Part shown: positions 7,908 through 15,936 of the stretch, one piece after another
Position numbering within the stretch: position 1 is the stretch's first letter
Layout of the letters: each line of letters starts with the position of its first letter
From: Acidobacteriota bacterium
GTDB lineage: Bacteria; Acidobacteriota; Terriglobia; Terriglobales; Acidobacteriaceae
NCBI GenBank assembly: GCA_031296115.1
Contig: JARLGI010000080.1
Span: 1 to 39,938 of the forward strand
Direction: 5' to 3'
DNA: 39,938 nucleotides
Notes under the pieces: model-generated
What the model was told of the DNA's origin: nothing
Databases searched by the model: none
What the model saw: only the letters and a program-made list of their open reading frames with translations
Position numbers and translations under genes: made by a program

Positions 7908-8636
7908 ATGGTCGACATTCATTGCCACATCCTTCCCGGCATCGATGACGGTTCCAAGTCGTGGGAGATGACTGCCGAGATGTGCCGCGTGGCTGCGCAG
8001 GACGGCATAACCCACATCGTCGCCACGCCACATTGCAACGACGAGTTCGACTACGACCGCGATCGCTACACGGAAATGCTGGCCGAACTGAGCGATGCCG
8101 CGGAAGGCCGAGTCGGTTTCAGCCTGGGTTGCGACTTCCACTTCTCCTACGACAACATTCAGGACGCGCTGACCAATCCGCGGCGTTACACCATCGGCGA
8201 CTCGCAATACCTGCTGGTCGAGTTCAGCGACTACGCATTGCCGCCGACGGTGAGGCAAGACCTGCTTTCACTGGCCAGTTGCGGAATGGTGCCGGTCATC
8301 ACGCATCCCGAGCGAAACCAGGTCCTGCTGCGACAGCAGGACCTGGTGCTGGGGATGGTCGAACAGGGCTGCCTGGTGCAGGTCACCGCCAATGCGGTCA
8401 CCGGCTTCTGGGGCCGCCAATCGAAGAAGATGGCTGAGTGGCTGCTGCAGCGCGACACGGTGCACGTGATTGCCAGCGACGCCCACGATCCCGTGCGTCG
8501 CCAGCCGGTGCTTTCAGGGGCACGCGATGCGGTTGCCAAGCTCGTGGGCAAAGAAATCGCCGACGCGCTGGTCACGCTAAACCCGGCGGCCATCGTGGAT
8601 GGCCAGAGCCTGCCCTATCAACCCACGTTCCGTTAA
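7908..8636 (+). CDS. PHP-domain tyrosine-protein phosphatase (CpsB/YwqE family)
   Basis: This 242-residue metal-dependent phosphatase has a trinuclear PHP site. In its relatives it dephosphorylates the tyrosine kinase that controls capsule or exopolysaccharide export. Metal ligands are visible at His5 and His7 (DIHCHILPGIDDG), His42 (ATPH), His133 (ITHPERN), and Asp191 and His193 (SDAHD). The opening MVDIHCHILPGIDDG is the normal family N-terminus, so the ATG at 7908 is chosen. Upstream in-frame codons run through the repeat element. No ribosome-binding site is obvious. No tyrosine kinase or polysaccharide genes lie nearby, so the partner is presumably elsewhere. Its stop codon directly abuts the stop of the convergent cytochrome gene. 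A 14-bp hairpin lies inside the gene at 8317-8347. Confidence 0.88.
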   Translation: MVDIHCHILPGIDDGSKSWEMTAEMCRVAAQDGITHIVATPHCNDEFDYDRDRYTEMLAELSDAAEGRVGFSLGCDFHFSYDNIQDALTNPRRYTIGDSQYLLVEFSDYALPPTVRQDLLSLASCGMVPVITHPERNQVLLRQQDLVLGMVEQGCLVQVTANAVTGFWGRQSKKMAEWLLQRDTVHVIASDAHDPVRRQPVLSGARDAVAKLVGKEIADALVTLNPAAIVDGQSLPYQPTFR

Positions 8637-9059
8637 CTACTTCAGCGACTCCAGGTAGGCGACGACCGCTTCGGCGTCGGCCTTGTTCATGTGGTACTGC
8701 GGCATGGGCGGCCGCGGCGGCTGGCCGTTGGGCGCAAGTCCGGTCATGAGCAACTGCACGGCCTTGCCGTGGTCCCAGCCGGGCAAACCGGCGATGTTCA
8801 CAGACGTGTCAGCCCAGTTGGGAATGGGTGCGACGGGAGCGAAGAACAGCTTCGTGCCCTGCAACCACTTCTCCTGGACGAACTGGCCCTTGTCGTTCAT
8901 TGGCGTGTGGCAGTCGGGACAGCCCGCCACATTCTTGACGAGGTATTCACCGCGCGCGATTTGCGCCTGGTTCCTGCTGCCCGATGCGGCTGAACTCTGG
9001 AAGGCCAGGGAAACACTGAGCAAGCCGCCCACCACAACCGCCATAACGATCCTCTTCAT
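8637..9059 (-). CDS. Exported monohaem cytochrome c
   Basis: This 140-residue protein has a signal peptide (about 1-25, MKRIV ... SSAASG) and one haem motif, Cys47-Pro-Asp-Cys50-His51. A GWDHGKAVQLLMTGL stretch, a Pro-rich segment with candidate axial Met (PPMPQYHM), and a terminal helix ending YLESLK follow. The RGEYLVKNVAGCPDCHTP opening resembles haem domains of periplasmic dehydrogenases, where cytochromes pass electrons from alcohol or sugar oxidation, but no dehydrogenase lies beside it. I start at the ATG at 9059 since GGGGTG lies shortly upstream and the signal peptide begins there; a start 36 bases upstream is possible. Its electron donor is unknown. Confidence 0.85.
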   Translation of the reverse strand: MKRIVMAVVVGGLLSVSLAFQSSAASGSRNQAQIARGEYLVKNVAGCPDCHTPMNDKGQFVQEKWLQGTKLFFAPVAPIPNWADTSVNIAGLPGWDHGKAVQLLMTGLAPNGQPPRPPMPQYHMNKADAEAVVAYLESLK

Positions 9060-9239
9060 TGCTACACCCCATTTTTCTGAGATCTTCATCATCCAAGGCT
9101 CCGCCTGCGACGGCTTCGTCGCTGTAGTTGCCAGCCTTTGCGATGGGACTTCGGATGAGATCGCGCCGTTTATCTGCGGCGCCGAGTGTGGAAATTCTGC
9201 CGTAGGCGTCCCGAGGATGTCAACCGCGGCACGATACAG

Positions 9240-9268
9240 AAAAAAGAGGGTGCGATTTCCGCACCCTC
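9240..9268 (-). terminator. Intrinsic terminator of the superoxide dismutase gene
   Basis: Read on the minus strand, GAGGGTGCG, loop GAAAT and CGCACCCTC form a perfect 9-bp stem followed by six T. It lies 28 bases past the sod stop codon, the expected place and shape for Rho-independent termination. Confidence 0.9.
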
Positions 9269-9295
9269 CGGTGTACTTAAACCGTTCTGGCCGAT

Positions 9296-9910
9296 CTACT
9301 TCTGGCTGTCCTGGAAGCGCTTGTTGACTTCCGCCCAGTTGACGACGTTCCACCATTCCTTCAGGTAGTCGCCGCGGCGGTTCTGGTACTTCAGGTAGTA
9401 AGCGTGCTCCCAGACGTCGTTGCCCATGATGGGATAAAAACCCTGGCTCATGGGATTGTCCTGATTGGGCGAGCTCACGACCTGCAGCTTGCCGCCCTTG
9501 TCGCGCACCAGCCACGCCCAGCCGCTGCCGAACTGCTTCAGGCCGGCGTCGTTGAACTTCTCCTTGAAGGCGTTGAAGTCGCCGAAGGTGCTCTTGATGG
9601 CGTCGGCGATGGCGCCGCTCGGCTCGCCGCCGGCGTTCGGGGCCATGATGCTCCAGAACATGGTGTGGTTCACGTGGCCGCCGCCGTTGTTGCGCACGGC
9701 GGTGCGGATGGCTTCCGGCACATTGTCGAGCGCCTTCAGCAGGTCTTCCGGCGCCATGTTCTGCAGCCCGGGAGCTTTCTCCAGTGCAGCGTTCAGGTTG
9801 GTCACGTAAGCCTGGTGGTGCTTATCGTGATGCAGGTGCATGGTTTGGGTGTCGATGTAGGGTTCCAGTGCAGAGTAGTCGTACGGCAGCGCAGGGACTT
9901 CGTGAGCCAT
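9296..9910 (-). CDS. sodA: Superoxide dismutase, Mn-type (Fe/Mn family)
   Basis: This 204-residue enzyme dismutates superoxide to hydrogen peroxide and oxygen in the cytoplasm; no signal peptide is present. Metal ligands by motif are His27 (MHLHHDKHH), His82 (VNHTMFW), Asp165 and His169 ([12 protein letters not shown]). The GGGHVNH context (Gly77-Gly78) together with Gln150 in SPNQDNP is the Mn-type pattern; Fe enzymes usually carry Gln in the first place. A cambialistic enzyme remains possible. The ATG at 9910 has GGAGG nine bases upstream, and an upstream in-frame extension has no family similarity. The gene is followed by its own terminator. Together with katG and perR near the right end it makes an oxygen-defence theme. 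Confidence 0.95.
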   Translation of the reverse strand: MAHEVPALPYDYSALEPYIDTQTMHLHHDKHHQAYVTNLNAALEKAPGLQNMAPEDLLKALDNVPEAIRTAVRNNGGGHVNHTMFWSIMAPNAGGEPSGAIADAIKSTFGDFNAFKEKFNDAGLKQFGSGWAWLVRDKGGKLQVVSSPNQDNPMSQGFYPIMGNDVWEHAYYLKYQNRRGDYLKEWWNVVNWAEVNKRFQDSQK

Positions 9911-10002
9911 TCTGATTCTGTCCTCCAGTTGGCAGTTGATGCGAGGGAACGAAAGGTTGTTGCAAAACCGGCGGCAAAGGCCGTTGCTCCACCGCCAGAA
10001 CA

Positions 10003-10638
10003 TTATAGAGGCTTATCGCATTTCCTGGAGCAGGGGCTCAGTTCGTCTTTGCTTTTTTGGTCGTTGGATCTCGCGGTCAGCATGGCCAGTCTGCGGCCAT
10101 TCGCGGAGTCTTCGATGAGAGTATCCAGCCGCCGCAAGCGAGTTGCTTCCTGCTTTGCGCTCACCACCCAATAGATTGCAGTCCGCTGATACCAGGGCGC
10201 CTGCGCACAGAAAAAATCCCAGGCTTTCTCGTTGCTCTTGAACTTCCGCTCGCGAGCGGGATCGAGTTTGCTGTTCTGCCGCTCGTACGAGTACAGGTTC
10301 GCCCGCTTGCGGTCTCTGCCGTCGAACATCTTCTGTCCGGACGGATGCACGCGGTCCAGCCTGATCAATTCCTTCACCCGCTTGGTATTGACCGCGCTCC
10401 AGATGCTATCGGGCTTACGGGGAGTGAAACGGACGGTGTAGCTGGCTTCGTCGTAGCGTTGGCGTAGACCGTCGATCCAGCCGAAACAAAGGGCCTCGTC
10501 CAGAGCTTCCGGGTAAGTGATGCCGTCCTTGCCAGAATCTTTGCGGTAGAAGCCCACGAGCCGTTCGTGAGAATCGGCGTGGTGCTTCTCCAGCCAGCGG
10601 CGAAATGCCGATTGCGAGGCGAAAAAGGTAGGTTTCAC
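10003..10638 (-). CDS. YdeI/OmpD-associated (OmdA) family protein
   Basis: This protein of about 211 residues has the YdeI-family pattern: an N-terminal [16 protein letters not shown] segment, [19 protein letters not shown], then [19 protein letters not shown]. The C-terminal region has [36 protein letters not shown]. Family members are named from links to bacteriocin or antimicrobial-peptide tolerance, but the molecular activity is not established. The start is uncertain. A GTG at 10638 gives the usual family N-terminus, but no good ribosome-binding site precedes it. An ATG at 10725 would add 29 unrelated residues and overlap the gene upstream. It lies 36 bases past the stop of the Sel1 gene on the same strand, so co-transcription is likely. 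Confidence 0.8.
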   Translation of the reverse strand: MKPTFFASQSAFRRWLEKHHADSHERLVGFYRKDSGKDGITYPEALDEALCFGWIDGLRQRYDEASYTVRFTPRKPDSIWSAVNTKRVKELIRLDRVHPSGQKMFDGRDRKRANLYSYERQNSKLDPARERKFKSNEKAWDFFCAQAPWYQRTAIYWVVSAKQEATRLRRLDTLIEDSANGRRLAMLTARSNDQKSKDELSPCSRKCDKPL

Positions 10639-10673
10639 GGCGCGATGTTCGTCAACTGTGCCACACCCGACGG

Positions 10674-12125
10674 CTAGCGATACTGCGCGGCCTCTCCGCG
10701 TTCCTCTGGCGTCATGTTCCGCCACAGCTGCTCGCGGCTCTGCTGCGCTGCCTGATTGTCAGGATTGGCGGCCAGCGTGGCACCGTACCAGCGATAAGCC
10801 TGCACCAGGTTCTGGGACACACAGGTCCCCGAAGCGTACATCGAGGCCAGGCGGCTGCGGGCGCGAACGTTGGTCTTCTCGGCCGCCGTCTTCAGCAGTA
10901 CCATCGCTTGTACGCAACTGCGCGGCACGCCGTCGCCCCTCACGTACATATCAGCCAGTCGCACCGGAGCGTCGGGATTGCCCTTGGCCGTCGCCTTCCA
11001 CAACCAGGCTGCTTCGGCAGCCGTGTCACTGGCGTTTCTGGCCTTGAGCACTTCGTCCTGGCCGGGTACACCGCTCTTGCTCGCGACCGACGAACCTTCC
11101 ACCGGTGTTGTGCGCGGCGTGACAGCGGGCGTCTGGGCGCCAGGCTTGGTCGCTTTGGCCGACGCTGGGGCGGCGGCTCCAAGCGCAGGTGGCATCGCTC
11201 CGGGCTTGGCCCCAGGCGAGTTCTGCGCGACCGGCGGCTGTGATTTGTTTGCACTCGCAGGAGCGCTGCCCTTATCTGTGCTCGAAGGGGTCGACCCGAT
11301 GGCCGGTGCAGCAGGACTCACGCTGGAATCGGCCGACTTGCCGTGCCACAGGTCGCGGATCTTCGTGGTGATGACCTGGATCGGTTCATGGTCCGTCTGG
11401 TTTGCCCGCGAGCGCCACTCCAACAGGCCCAGTATGCCAAAGATGACGACGACTCCTGCGGCAAGCCACATCCGCCATCGACTGCTCCGGGACTCTTCGG
11501 CCTCATACAGACCGGCAGACTTGACGGGGGTATCGCTCAGCCCCAGGAATGACGGGCCGGCAATCGCGCGCGACGGAATCGCCGGGTCTTCCGGCGTAGC
11601 CGCCGGCTCCTGGACGAGAAAACGGGGGCGATCCACGTGGTCTTCAGTGGGGCCGGAGGGATCCAGCCCAAGCCGCTGACGCAGATCGTCAGTCATAGGA
11701 AATGTAATCTCCGAGGCGGATCGCTGAACCGATTCGTGTACCGGCGCCCCTGCAGATGAAGAAGCGGCTGCTGTCTCAGGCACCGAAACGTAGCCCCGCA
11801 TGGTGATTTCTGCTGGATCCGTTGGGGGAGTGTAATGAAATTGACGGATGTATTCGTCCAGCGGGATGTCCGGGACCATGTCGTGGTCCGGACGCGCAGT
11901 CTCCGTGTCCGCAGTGTGTGCCGGAGTTTCCTGAACGATGGGTTCTGCGGCGACGGTTGTGCCCCCTCGCTCGTTCTGCATGCGCGTTTCGTGCGGAACT
12001 CGAGTGAGATTCAGCGTGCTCTGAGCCCCCGGTGTGGTGAAGGGCGGATGGGGCAGAGGAGTACCGCACATTCCGCAGAAGCGGTGGCCCGCCTGGTTCT
12101 CATAACCACAGCTCGTACAAGTCAC
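10674..12125 (-). CDS. Zinc-ribbon, single-TM, Sel1-repeat protein
   Basis: This 483-residue protein has three parts. The N-terminus is a zinc ribbon (CTSCGYENQAGHRFCGMCG, two CxxC pairs at about 3-6 and 17-20). A long acidic, Pro/Thr-rich and probably disordered cytoplasmic segment runs to about 215. One transmembrane helix follows (WLAAGVVVIFGILGLLEW). Beyond it come a Pro/Ala/Ser-rich linker and Sel1/TPR-like repeats (about 370-470, for example AAWLWKATAKGNPDAPVRLADMYVRGDG and RARSRLASMYASG). The layout suggests an inner-membrane scaffold with cytoplasmic zinc ribbon and periplasmic repeats for protein contacts. No enzyme motif is visible and the role is unknown. It starts with GTG at 12125, with AGGAGG a few bases upstream supporting that choice. 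Confidence 0.8.
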   Translation of the reverse strand: MTCTSCGYENQAGHRFCGMCGTPLPHPPFTTPGAQSTLNLTRVPHETRMQNERGGTTVAAEPIVQETPAHTADTETARPDHDMVPDIPLDEYIRQFHYTPPTDPAEITMRGYVSVPETAAASSSAGAPVHESVQRSASEITFPMTDDLRQRLGLDPSGPTEDHVDRPRFLVQEPAATPEDPAIPSRAIAGPSFLGLSDTPVKSAGLYEAEESRSSRWRMWLAAGVVVIFGILGLLEWRSRANQTDHEPIQVITTKIRDLWHGKSADSSVSPAAPAIGSTPSSTDKGSAPASANKSQPPVAQNSPGAKPGAMPPALGAAAPASAKATKPGAQTPAVTPRTTPVEGSSVASKSGVPGQDEVLKARNASDTAAEAAWLWKATAKGNPDAPVRLADMYVRGDGVPRSCVQAMVLLKTAAEKTNVRARSRLASMYASGTCVSQNLVQAYRWYGATLAANPDNQAAQQSREQLWRNMTPEERGEAAQYR

Positions 12126-12518
12126 AAGACCTCCTGCCAGCCGTCAGTATCCTAAATGATGGGAGCTTTCCCCGATCAGATGAAACCTCTGCGGCTGGTG
12201 TGGGATCAACTCGACGGCAACACTGCGGGTCCGAAAAAAGCAACAGCCGAAGTAACCGGTTCCCCTGACGTTATTGCCCTTTGCACCACTCAGGTACCGC
12301 GCCGGTCAATAGCTGCCATATGGCCGGGTAGCGGGGAAAGGTCATACAATCAGTCACATTGAGCAGCGTATATTGTGCGGCAAGGCGAATATTCAGCGAA
12401 AGTCGCTGGAATGAAGCCTTAGGCAGGGAAGCATCCGTCTGAAACTGAGGCCATGGGTCGAAAGAACAGCCGGAGATCGTCTCAAGATGCAGTTGTCGTG
12501 CCCCAGGGAGGAACCAGC
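12126..12518. other. Intergenic region between divergent genes
   Basis: It separates the Sel1 gene (-) from the helix-turn-helix gene (+). No gene, tRNA, clear terminator or good -35/-10 pair was recognised. Short open frames on both strands have no domain. Promoters for both genes should lie here. Confidence 0.5.
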
Positions 12519-12761
12519 ATGGCCGATCCACGCGAAGTCATGAACATCCGTCAGGCCTCACAGTATTTGGGCGTCTCGCCCGATACGCTCTACAAGTACG
12601 TTTCCGAGGACCTGATTCCCGCGTTCAAACTCGGCAACCGCTGGAAGTTCAAGAAGAGCATTCTCGATAGTTGGATGGAGAACAGGAGTTTGAGCAACGA
12701 AATAACGCGTCCTCGTCGACTGGGCAAAGCTGTCCGCCCCATGGGAGCGGGAGCCGACTGA
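12519..12761 (+). CDS. Small MerR-like helix-turn-helix (excisionase family) DNA-binding protein
   Basis: This 80-residue protein consists almost wholly of one winged helix-turn-helix of the excisionase/HTH_17 type. NIRQASQYLGVSPDTLYKYV forms the two helices, and IPAFKLGNRWKFKKSILDSWM forms the wing and trailing helix. Such proteins act as phage or plasmid excision factors or as small transcription regulators. No integrase or phage genes lie near, so a regulator role is more likely. I choose the ATG at 12519 because GGGAGGA precedes it by about seven bases; an upstream ATG at 12453 would add 22 charged residues outside the domain. The last 91 bases overlap the next open frame. Confidence 0.78.
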   Translation: MADPREVMNIRQASQYLGVSPDTLYKYVSEDLIPAFKLGNRWKFKKSILDSWMENRSLSNEITRPRRLGKAVRPMGAGAD

Positions 12762-14194
12762 AGCCGCAGTGCAACCAGCAATTGCCGAAGCGCTGGGCGA
12801 TAGCCGCGGTGCGTCCCGTGCTGAATCGCAAATACCTGGCGCTGAAGGTACGAATCATCAACGCCGGCCGGCAATCGGTGACGGTGAAGCCGGATGAGAT
12901 CAACGTGAACGATGCATTCGCCGAACACGCGTTGACCTTCGTCTCGGGCGCGGAACTGGGCCGCAGGATGCGAAAGCTGTACAACTGGGCGAGGCTTGCC
13001 GTCGATCCTGCTGAGGCATCGAAATCCAGTGAAGCGCCGGGTGACGGCATGACGCCGCAGATGCTGGCGATGATGCGAGCGATGGCGGCGAGGGCCCAGG
13101 GCCCCGGCGGCGGAACCATTCAGCCAAACAAGAACCTGCTGTACACCGATGAGCCCGGCGCCTTGCCGATGGCTCCAATGCGCGGTCCAACGGCGGAATG
13201 TGGACAGGTTTGCCAGCTCCTCAGTCGCGAGACGGCAGGCCCGGATGTGCTGGCGCAGTTGCAGCGGCAAACCTCTCCCGATTACGTTGAGCGCAACGCC
13301 CTGCTGGCGAATACCATCCTCCCGCAGGCGGACACAACTGGCTTGCTTTACTACCCAATGGCCAAGCTATCGCACCCGGAGGGCGCCTCGGGCAGTGGCA
13401 AGAATGCCAGGAAGGTCAGGGTGACCGTGCCGGTCGGGCAGAACGGTTCGAGTTTGTCTTTCTCTTGGGAATCGAGTAGCAGGTTTGCACCTATAATGTC
13501 GCCTATGCGCGCGCTGCTGGCGGCTTGCGGAATCATACTCCTGCTGGTGGGGAATTGCGCGGCGGCGCAGGCGCAAACTCCTGCTGGAGATCCGTCCTCA
13601 GCGCTGCAGATCACGCTTGCGTCTCCGAATACAGTTGTCGTCGGATCGAAATTCACTTTTCCATTGGCCGTGAGCGGCGGCTCTTTGCCTTACTCCTGGC
13701 GTCAGACTGGAGGCCAGCTTCCTCCGGGACTGAAGCTGCACGCCCATAGCGGGCTTATCTCCGGGGTGCCTACGGCTCCGGGCGAATACCACTTCACAGT
13801 TGCGGTCACGGATGGCAGCATTCCGGCCCTGGCAACTCAGCGCGAGGTAACGATTACCGTCACGGCCGCGCTCACCATCGACTGGAAGCTGTATCCCGCC
13901 GTCAATGGCAACGCCATCTCCGGATCGGTCGTGGTTTCGAACCAGACCGGACACTCGCTCGATCTAACCGTGATCGTGGTAGCAGTGAACTCTATCGGAC
14001 GAGCAACCGCTCTGGGCTATCAGCACTTCATCATGGGCGGGCAACAGGCTGAGCAGGTAATCCCGTTCGGCTCCAGTCCCGGGCCGGAGACCTACGTCAT
14101 TCACGCCGACGCAGTTGGCCATCCTAAGAGCGGCCACTACATTTTCCGGGCCCGCAAGCAGACCGCGGCTCCGATACAGATCACCGAGTTGTAA
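12671..14194 (+). CDS. Long composite reading frame: truncated unknown protein joined to an Ig-like secreted protein
   Basis: The frame stays open for 507 codons but looks like two genes. Codons 1-45 overlap the helix-turn-helix gene and have no protein-like character; a GTG at 12809 is a more credible start. The part to about 13495 has a beta-rich opening (KYLALKVRIINAGRQSVTVKPDEI) of the kind I associate with exported acidobacterial proteins. It lacks a signal peptide and so appears to have lost its N-terminus. It ends KVRVTVPVGQNGSSLSFSWE without a stop and runs directly into a full signal peptide (MRALLAACGIILLLVG) at 13505. Either a stop codon was lost, or the frames simply coincide and the downstream gene starts on its own. 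I favour the second part being the only intact gene. Confidence 0.45.
   Translation: MDGEQEFEQRNNASSSTGQSCPPHGSGSRLKPQCNQQLPKRWAIAAVRPVLNRKYLALKVRIINAGRQSVTVKPDEINVNDAFAEHALTFVSGAELGRRMRKLYNWARLAVDPAEASKSSEAPGDGMTPQMLAMMRAMAARAQGPGGGTIQPNKNLLYTDEPGALPMAPMRGPTAECGQVCQLLSRETAGPDVLAQLQRQTSPDYVERNALLANTILPQADTTGLLYYPMAKLSHPEGASGSGKNARKVRVTVPVGQNGSSLSFSWESSSRFAPIMSPMRALLAACGIILLLVGNCAAAQAQTPAGDPSSALQITLASPNTVVVGSKFTFPLAVSGGSLPYSWRQTGGQLPPGLKLHAHSGLISGVPTAPGEYHFTVAVTDGSIPALATQREVTITVTAALTIDWKLYPAVNGNAISGSVVVSNQTGHSLDLTVIVVAVNSIGRATALGYQHFIMGGQQAEQVIPFGSSPGPETYVIHADAVGHPKSGHYIFRARKQTAAPIQITEL
13505..14194 (+). CDS. Secreted protein with putative Ig (He_PIG-like) domain
   Basis: If translation begins at the ATG at 13505 (or 13496), the product is about 229 residues. 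It has a signal peptide (MRALLAACGIILLLVGNCAAAQAQ region) and then one putative Ig fold of the He_PIG type: LPYSWRQTGGQLPPGLKLHA, GLISGVPTAPGEYHFTVAVTD, and TITVTAAL. A second beta-rich domain of about 95 residues with no recognised family follows. He_PIG domains are common in secreted and surface proteins and mediate adhesion or act as spacers; there is no catalytic motif. The start lies in frame with a longer upstream frame, described in the previous entry. No strong ribosome-binding site precedes it, so the start is provisional. Confidence 0.65.
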   Translation: MRALLAACGIILLLVGNCAAAQAQTPAGDPSSALQITLASPNTVVVGSKFTFPLAVSGGSLPYSWRQTGGQLPPGLKLHAHSGLISGVPTAPGEYHFTVAVTDGSIPALATQREVTITVTAALTIDWKLYPAVNGNAISGSVVVSNQTGHSLDLTVIVVAVNSIGRATALGYQHFIMGGQQAEQVIPFGSSPGPETYVIHADAVGHPKSGHYIFRARKQTAAPIQITEL

Positions 14195-14243
14195 CCCCAC
14201 GGTACTTCGACGCTGTAGTATTCGCAGCAGGGCTGAGACACCC

Positions 14244-15320
14244 ATGGACTATCCATCGCGACACAAGAAGTTCGAACAGGTGATGGCCGAGCGGAGGCTC
14301 GACGGCTTCGTGGTCACCCATCCGGCAAACCTCTGCTATTTGTGCGGTTACACGGGCAGCAATGGGATGCTACTGTCCATTAGTGGACAGTGGATTTTTT
14401 TCACCGACGGACGCTACACCCAGCAGGCGAACGACGAGGTAAGCGGTGCTCGCGTGGTGATTGCCAAAGGTCCGCTCCTCATCGAGGCGGCCAAGTTGCT
14501 GGCGAAGCATGGCTCCGCGGCTATTGGTTTTGAGGCCGACAACACCAGCGTAGCCGCAGCTGCGGAAATGCGGAAGCTGGCGCCCAGAAAGATCCGATGG
14601 AAGGCGACCGCTGGCCTTATCATGCGGCTGCGTATCATCAAGGATGCAGAGGAGTTACGTCTCATCCGGCAAGCCGTTGACCTCGGTGCTACGGTCTATG
14701 CGCAAGCGGTCAAGGCAATCCGGCCGGGAGCGCGGGAATCGGAAATTGCCGGCAAGCTCGAGTATGCTGCGCGAAAGGCCGGCGCTGAAGGCATGTCATT
14801 TGACACGATTGTGGCGGCCGGGAAGCGGTCAGCGCTGCCGCACGGGCGGGCCTCCACCCAGCCCATCCCCCGCAAGGGGTTCGTCGTGGTGGATTCGGGT
14901 GTTATACTGCGGGGCTATTGTTCCGATTTGACTCGAACGGTGCACGTGGGCCGGATCAGCCGGGAACACCGCCAGTGGTACGAAAAGGTGCTGCAGGCCG
15001 AATTGGCGGGCATCGCCGCCGTAAAATCGGGCGTAACAGCGGGTGAAGTGGATCAAGCGGCGCGAGAGGTGCTCCGGCGGGACGGTCTGGACCGTTACTT
15101 TACCCACTCCACGGGACACGGAGTCGGGTTGGAGATTCACGAGCCACCTCGCCTCGGAAAAGGGCAGGCGGAGCGGCTGGAGCCGGGGATGGTGATTACC
15201 ATCGAGCCGGGGATTTACGTGCCCGGCAAAGGCGGTATTCGCATTGAGGACATGGTGGTCGTTACCGCGAAAGGCGCCGAGATTCTCACCCCAACGACCA
15301 AGGAGCTAATCGAGCTGTAG
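14244..15320 (+). CDS. M24 family aminopeptidase (Xaa-Pro dipeptidase/aminopeptidase type)
   Basis: This 358-residue cytosolic metallopeptidase removes N-terminal residues before proline or cleaves Xaa-Pro dipeptides. The creatinase-like N-terminal domain (about 1-125, with LCGYTGSNG and FFTDGRYT) precedes a pita-bread catalytic domain. The five metal ligands are visible: Asp217 (VVVDSGV), Asp228 (CSDLTRT), His292 (HSTGHGVGLEIHEPP), Glu321 (TIEPGIY) and Glu335 (RIEDM). The ATG at 14244 gives the standard family start; upstream codons in the frame are Arg/Ser-rich noise. It opens a run of same-strand genes. In many bacteria this peptidase, efp, accB and accC lie in that order; here efp is absent and accB follows after 89 bases. 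Confidence 0.92.
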   Translation: MDYPSRHKKFEQVMAERRLDGFVVTHPANLCYLCGYTGSNGMLLSISGQWIFFTDGRYTQQANDEVSGARVVIAKGPLLIEAAKLLAKHGSAAIGFEADNTSVAAAAEMRKLAPRKIRWKATAGLIMRLRIIKDAEELRLIRQAVDLGATVYAQAVKAIRPGARESEIAGKLEYAARKAGAEGMSFDTIVAAGKRSALPHGRASTQPIPRKGFVVVDSGVILRGYCSDLTRTVHVGRISREHRQWYEKVLQAELAGIAAVKSGVTAGEVDQAAREVLRRDGLDRYFTHSTGHGVGLEIHEPPRLGKGQAERLEPGMVITIEPGIYVPGKGGIRIEDMVVVTAKGAEILTPTTKELIEL

Positions 15321-15409
15321 AAACGGGAGTGCAGTGGGTACCCAGGGCCTGTTATGGCGAGTGAAGAAGTGGATCGAATCCTAAAAATCATCCTGCCGAA
15401 CGGAATCCG

Positions 15410-15925
15410 ATGAATCAGAAGGAAATCAGGGAACTGATCGAGTTCTTGGTTGAAAAGGATATCGCTGAGTTCGAATTGGAGCGCGGCGATATCAAACTCC
15501 ACGTCAAGCGCTTATTGGCCGCAGTGGCGCCCGTCGTACATGTTGCGCCGGCAGTGGCGGCACCGGTTGCTTCCTTGGACGTGGCGGCCGCGAGTCCACG
15601 GATCTCAACGGCTGCAGGGACCTCGTCAGGTGCCGCAAGCGGCAGCCAATCGCCGCCGGAAGTTCCCCCCGCGGAAGACGCGGACCTGTTCGTCGTGAAG
15701 TCGCCCATTGTCGGCACGTTCTATGAAGCTCCATCGCCCGGCGCGCCACCCTTCGTCAGGGTGGGCGACTCCGTAGAGGAGGGCCAGGTGCTGTGCATCA
15801 TCGAAGCGATGAAGTTGATGAACGAGATTGAGGCCGAGGTTTCGGGTGTAATCGCCAAGATGTTTGTCGGCAACGGAAGTCCCGTCGAATATGGAATGCC
15901 GCTCTTCGGCATCCGTAAGCGGTAG
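15410..15925 (+). CDS. accB: Biotin carboxyl carrier protein of acetyl-CoA carboxylase
   Basis: This 171-residue carrier holds biotin for acetyl-CoA carboxylase, the first step of fatty-acid synthesis. The N-terminal helix region ([22 protein letters not shown]) is the usual AccB opening. An Ala/Pro/Val-rich linker (about 38-92) follows, then the biotinyl domain (about 93-171) with [21 protein letters not shown] and the target lysine Lys135 in [10 protein letters not shown]. Both the PSPGAPPF thumb and the biotinylation site identify AccB rather than a lipoyl or decarboxylase carrier. Length is normal. accC follows after 11 bases, so the two are co-transcribed. The carboxyltransferase genes accA and accD are not in this window. 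Confidence 0.96.
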   Translation: MNQKEIRELIEFLVEKDIAEFELERGDIKLHVKRLLAAVAPVVHVAPAVAAPVASLDVAAASPRISTAAGTSSGAASGSQSPPEVPPAEDADLFVVKSPIVGTFYEAPSPGAPPFVRVGDSVEEGQVLCIIEAMKLMNEIEAEVSGVIAKMFVGNGSPVEYGMPLFGIRKR

Positions 15926-15936
15926 TTCGCTCATCC

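Noticed and set aside
13493..13498. TATAAT as a promoter for the Ig-like protein gene
   Set aside because: No -35 box at usual spacing is seen and the hexamer overlaps the possible ATG at 13496, so it is probably chance.
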